Origin: Lysobacterales bacterium | Lineage (GTDB): Bacteria > Pseudomonadota > Gammaproteobacteria > Xanthomonadales > SZUA-38 | Direction of reading: 5' to 3' | DNA: 42,165 bases | Assembly (NCBI GenBank): GCA_028285525.1 | Contig: JANQOZ010000041.1 | Span: 1-42,165 of the forward strand | In this document: positions 36,063-42,165 of the stretch, in pieces | How the letters are laid out: each line of letters begins with the position of its first letter | Numbering within the stretch: position 1 is the first letter of the stretch | The notes under the pieces: generated by a model | Told to the model about the DNA's origin: nothing | What the model saw: the letters and a program-made list of their open reading frames with translations, nothing else | The model's database searches: none | Made by a program: the position numbers and the translations under genes

Positions 36063-37415
36063 CTACTTATGCGTGCGTTCGATGTGCGCAGCCACAAGGC
36101 CTGCGCTTTGCTCCTGCAGCACGTGCAATATCCGCTTGCTCCGGCCGGACACAATCGTGTGCAGCAGAACGATCGGGATCGCAACGACCAGGCCGAGCAC
36201 GGTGGTTACCAGTGCCTGCGAAATACCGCCAGCCATCAGCTTCGGATCGCCGGTGCCGAACAGGGTAATCGCCTGGAACGTTTTGATCATACCGGTCACG
36301 GTACCGAGCAGACCCATGAGCGGGGCCACGACGAAGATGATCTTGAGGAAGGTCACCCCACGCTGCAGCGCCGGCATTTCCTTGAGAATTGCCTCGCCCA
36401 AGCGTACTTCGATCGCTTCGGTATCCAGGTTCGGGTTGTCCTGATAAACCTTGATAACGCGACCCAGCGGGTTGCCGGTGCTGATCGAGTCGCTCTTAAG
36501 CTGGCTGGCCACCTTGCCCGAGGTAATGGTCAGGGTGACGAGGCGCTCAAGCGCGATCAGGATGCCGATGGCGCCAAGGGCCAGGATCAGGTAACCCACG
36601 AGCTGACCCTGCTGGATGCGCTCCATCAGGCTCGGCGCCTGAATCAGGTTGCTGAGCAGCGACCCGCGGGTCGGGTCCATCGCAAACAGCGTCAGGCCCG
36701 ACTGGGCGTTGGCGAGCGCGGAGGTCGTGCTGACGTAGCGCGCCTGCGGCTGCCGGCCGAGCTCTTCCACCGCGCCGTTTTCCGGCACGTACTTCAGGTA
36801 AGCGCCGTCGGACGCCAGGTTGAAGGGACCTACCCGGATGACTTCGCGGCTGGCGAGTTCACCGTTGGCGCCGATCACCTGGGTCTGGAACTTCGCAACC
36901 TCACCGGTCGCCGTCATCTCCTGCTGGATGAGGAACCAGAGACGCTCCATCTCTTCGATGGTCGCGAGCTGGGAGGACGTACCCATTTTCTTGGCCAGGT
37001 CGGTCAGGAACTGGGTGCGATCAGGATACTGGGCGCTGGTGATGGATGCCTCCAGGTTGCCGCGGGTGTCGCCGGCAACCTGCTGAAGAACGCCAAACAG
37101 TTCTTTGAGAGAACCGAGACGTCGATCGAGGGCTTCCTGCTTTTCGACGATCAGCTGTTCGTTGACCTCGAAGGTTTCCTCCAGGCGCTGACTCTGGGCC
37201 TCCAGGTTCGTACGCTCGGTGCGAGCGTCGTTCAGAAGCTGCTGCTGCTGGCCACGGGCCTGAGCGAAACGCTGTTCGCGCTCGCGGTTAGCGGCGGCTT
37301 CAGCGGTCCGGCCCTGCTCAACCGCGCGGAGCAGTTCGCTGAGGGTCTGGGCTTCCTGGGCGGCGGCGGTGCCGGCCAGGCCGACCATCATTAGAGCAAT
37401 CAGTAACTTTTTCAT
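36063..37415 (-). CDS. ttpC: TtpC-type MotA/TolQ/ExbB protein with a long periplasmic N-terminus
   Basis: This 450-residue protein starts with a signal peptide (MKKLLIALMMVGLAGTAAAQ). A periplasmic coiled-coil region (~22-110) is rich in Gln/Glu/Arg (ANREREQRFAQARGQQQQ), followed by a mixed domain to ~265. The ExbB-type membrane part has helices ~272-295 and ~358-384, the latter holding APLMGLLGTVTGMIKTFQAI, and a third at ~398-420. This is the TtpC layout, which in Vibrio TonB2 systems is needed for iron-siderophore uptake. The start immediately follows the DUF3450 stop. Confidence 0.93.
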   Translation of the reverse strand: MKKLLIALMMVGLAGTAAAQEAQTLSELLRAVEQGRTAEAAANREREQRFAQARGQQQQLLNDARTERTNLEAQSQRLEETFEVNEQLIVEKQEALDRRLGSLKELFGVLQQVAGDTRGNLEASITSAQYPDRTQFLTDLAKKMGTSSQLATIEEMERLWFLIQQEMTATGEVAKFQTQVIGANGELASREVIRVGPFNLASDGAYLKYVPENGAVEELGRQPQARYVSTTSALANAQSGLTLFAMDPTRGSLLSNLIQAPSLMERIQQGQLVGYLILALGAIGILIALERLVTLTITSGKVASQLKSDSISTGNPLGRVIKVYQDNPNLDTEAIEVRLGEAILKEMPALQRGVTFLKIIFVVAPLMGLLGTVTGMIKTFQAITLFGTGDPKLMAGGISQALVTTVLGLVVAIPIVLLHTIVSGRSKRILHVLQEQSAGLVAAHIERTHK

Positions 37416-38177
37416 TTATCCGGCCTCCGGTGCAGCGACAGGCAGGGTCAGCAGATCCGGTGCCGTCTGCTGACGCGCGATACGCAATCCGTCGCGAATC
37501 TGGCCGCGCGCGTCGTTACCGACCGGCGTCCATGAGCGGGACGACTGGTCCCAGGCGCCCGACAGCGTCGTATCGCTCGTTTGATAGTAGAGGCCGATAC
37601 GACCGACCCGCAGATAATCCACAGAGCGATCCGTTCCGTCGATGTTCTGCGTACCGACATACGCTTCGATGGTCCGACCGTAGTCGTTCTCGATCTGGTA
37701 CGCCTCGAGCACGCGGCGGAATTTCTCGGCCGCCGTCACGTCAGCCCGGTCCATCATGGCCCGGAGGTTGCCGATACGCTCGGTGCGTTCCTCAACCAGA
37801 AACGGGACGTCGAGGTTGATGAAGTCTTCGAGGCCGTCGATCATCCGAATCATCAGCGGGATCACCTGGCGCTCAACCACGGTGACCTGATCCATCGACT
37901 CGTCAATCTGACGAATCTCACGGTTCTGAGCGTCAACCTGGGTTTGCAGTAGCTGGTTGTAAACCTTCAGACCGTCGATCTCTTTCAGCACGGCTTTGTA
38001 GTCGCCGGTGATGTCGCGGGTCTGATCGACGATGTTGTCGACGCGGTCTTGAGAAGCCTGGGAGGCGGAATTGCCCTGGTTTTGGGCGCCGATCAGATCC
38101 GACAGGTTCTGAGCCCAGGCAGAAGCTGCAACAAGGCAGGCCATCAGCGCGGCGATGGCCGCGTTGCGTAGTTTCAT
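37416..38177 (-). CDS. DUF3450 periplasmic protein, first gene of the TonB2/TtpC operon
   Basis: This 253-residue protein starts at ATG 38177, four bases after GGAGGGG; an upstream Met in frame is rejected because the signal peptide (AAIAALMACLVAASAWAQ) begins here. Residues ~45-110 form a long coiled coil (DQTRDITGDYKAVLKEIDGL, then QTQVDAQNREIRQID). The conserved DUF3450 part follows, with LMIRMIDGLEDFINLDVPF and later RVGRIGLYYQT. It is the usual opening gene of TonB2/TtpC clusters and probably works with TtpC in the periplasm. The intergenic region upstream (38178-38325) is AT-rich and presumably holds the operon promoter; I could not define its boxes. Confidence 0.92.
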   Translation of the reverse strand: MKLRNAAIAALMACLVAASAWAQNLSDLIGAQNQGNSASQASQDRVDNIVDQTRDITGDYKAVLKEIDGLKVYNQLLQTQVDAQNREIRQIDESMDQVTVVERQVIPLMIRMIDGLEDFINLDVPFLVEERTERIGNLRAMMDRADVTAAEKFRRVLEAYQIENDYGRTIEAYVGTQNIDGTDRSVDYLRVGRIGLYYQTSDTTLSGAWDQSSRSWTPVGNDARGQIRDGLRIARQQTAPDLLTLPVAAPEAG

Positions 38178-38325
38178 TGTACCCCTCCGTACTATTGTGA
38201 TTTTTTGCGAGTCGTCGACGCAATTGAGAATTTTTCTACGCGACACACCCAGGGTATGTAGGGGGGTATCGCACCGGGCGACCAGTTATACCGTGATTTA
38301 ACATGAGATAGAAGGGAGAGGAGCT

Positions 38326-38385
38326 ATGGATTTTGCTGATGTCGTTATCATATTCATTGAATTCGGTCCGCTCCGCCCCATGTAG
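38326..38385 (+). CDS. Possible 19-residue leader peptide or small hydrophobic protein
   Basis: An ATG at 38326 follows a strong GGGAGAGGAG ribosome-binding site by four bases. It opens a 19-codon frame, MDFADVVIIFIEFGPLRPM, ending in TAG at 38383-38385. The product has one short hydrophobic patch (VVIIFI). It lies 32 bases before the next gene in the same direction, in a locally AT-rich spacer. The good ribosome-binding site is the main support. It could be a leader for translational or attenuation control, or an unannotated small protein. Confidence 0.4.
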   Translation: MDFADVVIIFIEFGPLRPM

Positions 38386-38417
38386 TGCCATGAATCTTAA
38401 GATATCGAGAATTAAGC

Positions 38418-38807
38418 ATGACCCCCGATCAACCTGAACTCAAAATGGACGCCGAAAACCTCTATAAGGAAGAGGTGTTCAGCGATCAGCGTCTCGGCAC
38501 CATCCGAAAAATGACGCCCGTCAATGCCGACGGGGAGATCGACAGCTCCCGCGACGTACAGTTCATCGGCGCCGCTCAGCTGATGACCCCCGCAGGCCCA
38601 CTGCCGCTGAATTTTGTGATCGAAGCAGACAGCCTTGCCGCTGCCGTGGAAGCCTTCGGGGACAACGCCCAGCAGGCGCTGGACCAGACAATGGAAGAAC
38701 TCAAGGAGCTGCGGCGCCAGCAGCAGTCGTCGATTGTGGTCCCGCAGGTCGACCCGACCGGGGGTATCGCCGGCGGACCGCCCGGCGGCAAAATCCAGAT
38801 GCCCTAA
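38418..38807 (+). CDS. Soluble hypothetical protein
   Basis: This 129-residue protein starts at ATG 38418. It lacks signal peptide and membrane segments. Residues 10-60 include YKEEVFSDQRLGTIRKMTPVN, then a beta-rich part with PLPLNFVIEADSLAAAVEAF. A helix follows (NAQQALDQTMEELKELRRQQQ, residues ~83-103). The tail is Gly/Pro-rich. The order suggests a small cytoplasmic domain with a regulatory tail. I do not recognise the family. A GC hairpin follows the stop. Confidence 0.6.
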   Translation: MTPDQPELKMDAENLYKEEVFSDQRLGTIRKMTPVNADGEIDSSRDVQFIGAAQLMTPAGPLPLNFVIEADSLAAAVEAFGDNAQQALDQTMEELKELRRQQQSSIVVPQVDPTGGIAGGPPGGKIQMP

Positions 38808-38823
38808 GACGGCAGGAACCCAC

Positions 38824-38847
38824 GCTGCGCGGAGGCCGCCGCGCAGC
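38824..38847 (+). terminator. GC hairpin after the soluble hypothetical gene
   Basis: GCTGCGCGG (38824-38832) pairs with CCGCGCAGC (38839-38847) around a six-base loop, 17 bases past the stop. Only three T residues follow on the plus strand, so termination may be weak. Confidence 0.5.
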
Positions 38848-38911
38848 TTTGAAAGCGATCCCGAGGTTTCCCGCTCTTCTTTACCAGTGACGCAAGACAA
38901 CTGGTAACGCG

Positions 38912-39634
38912 ATGAGATTATGGGCACTCCTTATACTAATGGTCACCCAGCCTGCGCTGGCTGACGTTCAAATTCTTGACAGCGGTTCGCAGCGGGTCCA
39001 TCTCGTCGAACTGTTCACGTCCGAGGGCTGCAGCAGCTGCCCGCCCGCCGACCGATGGCTGCGCGAACACCTCGAAGACCCCGCGCTCTGGCGCGACGTG
39101 GTGCCGGTGGCGTTCCACGTCGACTACTGGGACTACCTCGGGTGGCGAGACCCGTTTGCGCGCCCCGAGCACAGCGCGCGGCAGCGCAGCTATGCCGGCC
39201 AGGGTCTGGCCTCTGGCGTCTACACTCCCGGCTTTTTTGTCGACGGCGAGGAATGGCGCGGGTTTTTTCGCCGGCAGCAGCTCAATCCTGACCCAGCGCC
39301 GGCGCCGCGACTGGTCTCCACCATCGATCAGGATCAGGTTCACGTTTCGCTGTCAGCGCAAGGACTGGCGCAGCCGACGGCTCACGTGGCGATTTTGGGG
39401 TTTGGTCTACAGACCCAGGTCCCAAGAGGCGAGAACCGCGGCCGGCGCCTCGCCCATGACTTTGTGGTCCTGGGCCTTGAAACGACTCCGCTTAAGGTCA
39501 GCGACGGCGACTATCAGGGAACGCTGAAGCTGCCGATCAGCCGACGCCCCACTCAGCGACAGGCGGTGGCGGTTTGGGTCAGCGACGGCACCCAGGCCCC
39601 GCTGCAGGCTGTCGGAGGGTGGCTGAACCCATAG
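38912..39634 (+). CDS. DUF1223 thioredoxin-like secreted protein
   Basis: This 240-residue protein starts at ATG 38912 with a signal peptide (LWALLILMVTQPALA). The DUF1223 domain opens VELFTSEGCSSCPPADRWL, with Cys40 and Cys43 forming a CxxC in thioredoxin-like position. VAFHVDYWDYLGWRDPFA follows, then ARQRSYAGQGLASGVYTPGFFVDG, which matches the family core. The C-terminal half is a beta-rich domain. The fold suggests periplasmic redox or metal chemistry, but the role is not established. It stands alone between the hairpin at 38824 and the TMEM175 gene. Confidence 0.88.
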   Translation: MRLWALLILMVTQPALADVQILDSGSQRVHLVELFTSEGCSSCPPADRWLREHLEDPALWRDVVPVAFHVDYWDYLGWRDPFARPEHSARQRSYAGQGLASGVYTPGFFVDGEEWRGFFRRQQLNPDPAPAPRLVSTIDQDQVHVSLSAQGLAQPTAHVAILGFGLQTQVPRGENRGRRLAHDFVVLGLETTPLKVSDGDYQGTLKLPISRRPTQRQAVAVWVSDGTQAPLQAVGGWLNP

Positions 39635-39719
39635 TGGGTAAATAAGCCGGCGCGCAAAACTCATGACCGCCTTTGCCTTGGCGGGCGGCTTATAGCCAAG
39701 GTCGGGCTACAATTGGGCC

Positions 39720-40436
39720 ATGTGGACCGAGGAAAAGCTGGCCGAGCTGCCGCAGGTGAATGGATTCCGCCAGCGCGGCATGGATATGACCCGGCTGGAA
39801 ACCTTCACCGACGCAGCGTTTGCCTTTGCGCTGACGCTGCTGGTCATCTCGTTCGACAACATCCCGACCAGCATGGCGGAGCTGAATGCGGCGCTGAAGA
39901 ACATCCCGGCGTTCGCAGCCAGCTTCCTCCTCATTGCCATGTTCTGGTACGCCCACCATAAATGGAGCCGGCGGTTTGGTCTCGATGACGCGATCACCGC
40001 CGTCCTCAGCCTGATCTTCGTTTTTGTGACCCTGGTGTTTGTGTTTCCCCTGCGGCTGATGGCTTCCGCCTTCCTGTCATGGATCACGCAAGGCTGGGTT
40101 CCCTTTGAGCTCGATGAGACCAGCGGGAATGTGGTGGCCTACGTGTTTGTGGTCTACGGCGCCGGCTTTGTCTGCATGTCCATCATGATCTGTCTGCTGT
40201 ACGTGCATGCGCTTCGAGTCAAAGAGCTGAATCTCAATTCGCTGGAGCGCTTCATCGCCAAAGCTGAGCTTCAGGCGTGGCTGATACTGCTGAGTTCAGG
40301 CGTCTTATCCACTCTGATCGCTACCCTCGCTCCGCCTCAGTATCGGGCCTGGGCCGGCCTGGCTTATGCCCCGCTCGGCATCATCATGCCCATCTGGGGC
40401 TACTGGAAATCGCGGCAGGAACCGGCCGCGGCATGA
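39720..40436 (+). CDS. TMEM175-family potassium channel-like protein
   Basis: This 238-residue membrane protein has the family motif in helix 1: RLETFTDAAFAFALTLLVISF. It corresponds to RxxxFSDGVFAIAxTLLV, with Arg25 and Thr-Asp (30-31) in place of the usual Ser-Asp. About six helices follow, at ~27-45, 60-78, 90-112, 130-152, 180-198 and 206-224. Bacterial TMEM175 proteins are small potassium-selective channels. The FSD to FTD change is conservative. The start ATG 39720 gives a 20-residue hydrophilic N-terminus and no good ribosome-binding site. The next gene begins 63 bases later. Confidence 0.85.
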   Translation: MWTEEKLAELPQVNGFRQRGMDMTRLETFTDAAFAFALTLLVISFDNIPTSMAELNAALKNIPAFAASFLLIAMFWYAHHKWSRRFGLDDAITAVLSLIFVFVTLVFVFPLRLMASAFLSWITQGWVPFELDETSGNVVAYVFVVYGAGFVCMSIMICLLYVHALRVKELNLNSLERFIAKAELQAWLILLSSGVLSTLIATLAPPQYRAWAGLAYAPLGIIMPIWGYWKSRQEPAAA

Positions 40437-40499
40437 CGGACGGCCCATTGACGGGGTCGGCCCGGTCGTCGATGGTGCGGCTTTCGCCGGAGCAGCGCC

Positions 40500-41600
40500 A
40501 TGTCGTCAGTCAGCAAGCAACACCGCCGCCAGTTTCTTAAGCTCGCCGGGGCAGCGGGGCTGCTCGCCGCAAGCGCAAACCTGCTGGCCGCTGACCGTAA
40601 GACAACCCCCAAACATCTGCTGATCCTGGGCGGTACGGGCTTCCTCGGACCCCACATTGTGAAGAGCGCGCTCAGTCGCGGCCACAAAGTCACCCTCTTC
40701 AACCGGGGTAAAACCGCTCCGGACATGTTCCCGGACGTCGAAACGCTGATCGGTGATCGAGACGGGAAGCTGGACGCTCTCAAGGGCCGAGACTTCGACG
40801 GCGTCATCGACACCTCAGCCTACGTGCCGCGGATTTCGGGGATGTCGGCTGAACTACTCAAAGAACGCGTCCCCCACTACCTATTCGTTTCAACAATTTC
40901 TGTTTATCAGGGATTCGCCGAGCCGGGTATGACCGAAGACGCGCCGCTCGCTCAGCTCACCGAGGAGACCGAACAGGTGACCGGCGCCACGTATGGCGCA
41001 CTGAAAGCGCTGAGCGAAGAGGCGGTTCGAAAGCACTATCCGGAGCGGACGACGGTCGTGCGACCGGGGCTCATCGTCGGCCCGCTGGATAAGACCGACC
41101 GCTTTACCTACTGGCCGGTTCGCGCCCGTCGGGGCGGCGAGATCCTGGCGCCCGGAGAGGCGGACACCGCCATGCAGTTTATCGACGTGCGCGATCAGGC
41201 CGACTTTATCGTTCTGTGCATGGAAAACGGCGTCACCGGCACCATGAATACCGACCGGCCGGCCGGGTCCCTGACCACCAGCCAGATGCTCGATGCCTGC
41301 CTGAAGTTTGCGCCGCCGGAGTCCAGACTCACCTGGGTGCCGGCCGACTTCCTTTCCGAACAGAACGTAGCGCCCTGGCAGGACCTGCCGGCCTGGATCC
41401 CACCCGCCGGCAACTACGCTGGCTTCGGACGCGTCAGCACGGCCCGCGCTGAGGCGGCCGGCCTCACCATCCGGCCGCTGGCTGACACCATCAGCGCAAC
41501 GCTCGCCTGGTTTGATGAAGCGGGTCGAACCTCGCTGCGAGCGGGGTTGAGCGCCGAGCGGGAAGCTGAGGTGCTGAAGGCCTGGCACGCCAACGCCTGA
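40500..41600 (+). CDS. Tat-exported SDR-fold NAD(P)-dependent epimerase/dehydratase
   Basis: This 366-residue protein starts at ATG 40500 with a twin-arginine signal (Arg9-Arg10 in HRRQFLKLAG, then a short hydrophobic stretch). The extended SDR core follows: nucleotide fold LLILGGTGFLGPHIV (~residues 40-54), VTLFNRGK, then SAYVPRISGM, and the catalytic YxxxK as YGALK (Tyr165, Lys169). VVRPGLIVGPLD is also typical. The family includes UDP-sugar epimerases and related reductases, usually cytosolic. Folded export with bound cofactor would explain use of the Tat pathway. The sugar or substrate is unknown. Confidence 0.87.
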   Translation: MSSVSKQHRRQFLKLAGAAGLLAASANLLAADRKTTPKHLLILGGTGFLGPHIVKSALSRGHKVTLFNRGKTAPDMFPDVETLIGDRDGKLDALKGRDFDGVIDTSAYVPRISGMSAELLKERVPHYLFVSTISVYQGFAEPGMTEDAPLAQLTEETEQVTGATYGALKALSEEAVRKHYPERTTVVRPGLIVGPLDKTDRFTYWPVRARRGGEILAPGEADTAMQFIDVRDQADFIVLCMENGVTGTMNTDRPAGSLTTSQMLDACLKFAPPESRLTWVPADFLSEQNVAPWQDLPAWIPPAGNYAGFGRVSTARAEAAGLTIRPLADTISATLAWFDEAGRTSLRAGLSAEREAEVLKAWHANA

Positions 41601-41606
41601 TTGACT

Positions 41607-41623
41607 GCATCGCTGAGCGATGC
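41607..41623 (+). terminator. Short hairpin after the Tat-exported SDR gene
   Basis: GCATCGC (41607-41613) and GCGATGC (41617-41623) pair perfectly around TGA, just after the stop at 41600. There is no U run, so this is a weak or Rho-type 3' end at best. Confidence 0.3.
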
Positions 41624-41687
41624 GCCGCTCAATTGCGCTTATTTCGGGCAGATGGCACGATGACCGCCCGCTGCACGAGACCATTTG

Positions 41688-42165
41688 ATGCGCGCACTTT
41701 CCGGCCTGGACGCCGCCTTTGTTTACCTTGAGAACGCCCGCTCGCCAATGCATATCGGCGGCGTTTACCTGCTGGATGCTGCCGACGCGCCGAAGGACTT
41801 TGGCTACGAGGCCTTCTGCGAACACATCCGCCGCTGCCTCCCGATGGCGCCGATGCTCCGCGAACGGCTGCTTGAGGTGCCGCTCCATCTGACACACCCC
41901 CAGTGGATCCGCGACCCGGATTTCGAGCTGTCGCTGCATCTTCCGCGCTGGGCCCTGCCGGCGCCCGGTGGTCGCAAGGAACTGAGGGAAATGGCCGCAC
42001 AGAGTTTCTCCCGGCCGCTCAACCGCAGCCGCCCCCTGTGGGAGCTGGCGTTTGTTGAAGGGGTCAACGGCATCGAGGGCGTATCGCCGGGCTCCTGGGC
42101 GATGATCAGCAAGGTGCACCACGCAGCGATCGACGGCGCGTCCGGCGCTGAGCTGATGGGCGTGC
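41688..42165 (+). CDS. Wax ester synthase/acyl-CoA:diacylglycerol acyltransferase (partial, 5' part)
   Basis: ATG 41688 opens a frame running past the window end (159 complete codons). MRALSGLDAAFVYLENARSP with PMHIGGVYLLD at ~21-31 is the standard WS/DGAT N-terminus. LRERLLEVP, RPLNRSRPLWELAFVEG and the catalytic HHxxxDG as HHAAIDG (His144, His145, Asp149) follow. These enzymes make wax esters or triacylglycerol at the inner membrane as storage lipid. The complete protein should be around 460-500 residues. Downstream neighbours are not visible. Confidence 0.9.
   Translation, partial: MRALSGLDAAFVYLENARSPMHIGGVYLLDAADAPKDFGYEAFCEHIRRCLPMAPMLRERLLEVPLHLTHPQWIRDPDFELSLHLPRWALPAPGGRKELREMAAQSFSRPLNRSRPLWELAFVEGVNGIEGVSPGSWAMISKVHHAAIDGASGAELMGV

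Noticed and set aside
36069..37394. Long plus-strand open frame opposite ttpC
   Set aside because: Antisense shadow; ttpC has an ExbB core, signal peptide and operon context.
38335..38365. Possible Fur box upstream of the TonB2 operon
   Set aside because: The AT-rich stretch matches the GATAATGATAATCATTATC consensus too poorly in either orientation to call.
40890..42122. Minus-strand open frame opposite the SDR and WS/DGAT genes
   Set aside because: It covers two genes with intact catalytic motifs on the other strand.
1..42165. tRNA, rRNA, CRISPR arrays, insertion sequences, phage genes
   Set aside because: I scanned for cloverleaf-type and repeat-spacer patterns and transposase-like motifs and saw none. 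A tRNAscan or CRISPR search could still find something missed by eye.

Overview
The window is a gene-dense, GC-rich chromosomal stretch of a Gram-negative bacterium. A DUF3450-TtpC-ExbB2-ExbD2-TonB2-TPR operon, SelO, YceH, RarD, class I fumarase, a lysyl-endopeptidase-like exoprotein and many signal-peptide proteins together suggest a gammaproteobacterium of the Lysobacterales/Wenzhouxiangella type. That placement is inferred from gene content, not from a marker gene. I see no tRNA, rRNA, CRISPR array, transposase or prophage gene.

Layout. Positions 1-3200 (minus) hold the first ~1066 residues of a secreted trypsin-fold protein whose catalytic His and Ser are both replaced. A DUF3429 membrane protein and an OmpA-like lipoprotein follow tail to tail. 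Positions 4608-11173 (minus) carry two tandem paralogous ~1090-residue secreted VPS10/BNR beta-propeller proteins. Two small membrane-protein genes separate these from a carotenoid locus (12490-18002). There crtI converges on a tightly coupled crtD / cytochrome P450 / ATP-grasp operon, but carotenoid backbone genes (crtE, crtB, crtY) are absent.

Positions 18083-28506 are mostly single genes or small operons: selO, rarD, a PQQ-type sugar dehydrogenase-like exoprotein, peptide deformylase with a DUF2855 gene, yceH, a stand-alone EF-Ts C-terminal-domain protein, an exported VOC protein, a MarR/HpaR-type regulator coupled to fumarylacetoacetase, and an acyltransferase-3 protein. Between 28507 and 28866 lies a gene-free stretch with an intrinsic terminator and a ~264-bp element. 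The element is bounded by 31-bp inverted repeats and contains two further hairpin arms, so it folds into a Y shape.

Positions 28867-32931 hold a small secreted protein, a zinc-ribbon protein, class I fumarase and a DUF3592 membrane protein. Positions 33002-38177 (minus) are the six-gene TonB2/TtpC energy-transduction operon, ending in a strong terminator. The right end (38326-42165, plus) has a possible 19-residue leader ORF, a soluble hypothetical, a DUF1223 thioredoxin-like protein, a TMEM175-type channel, a Tat-exported SDR-fold protein and the start of a wax ester synthase/diacylglycerol acyltransferase.

The best candidates for new biology are the Y-shaped inverted-repeat element (28604-28867), the half-EF-Ts protein (24484-24837), the inactivated exoprotease (1-3200) and the P450 plus ATP-grasp carotenoid tailoring operon (13973-18002).
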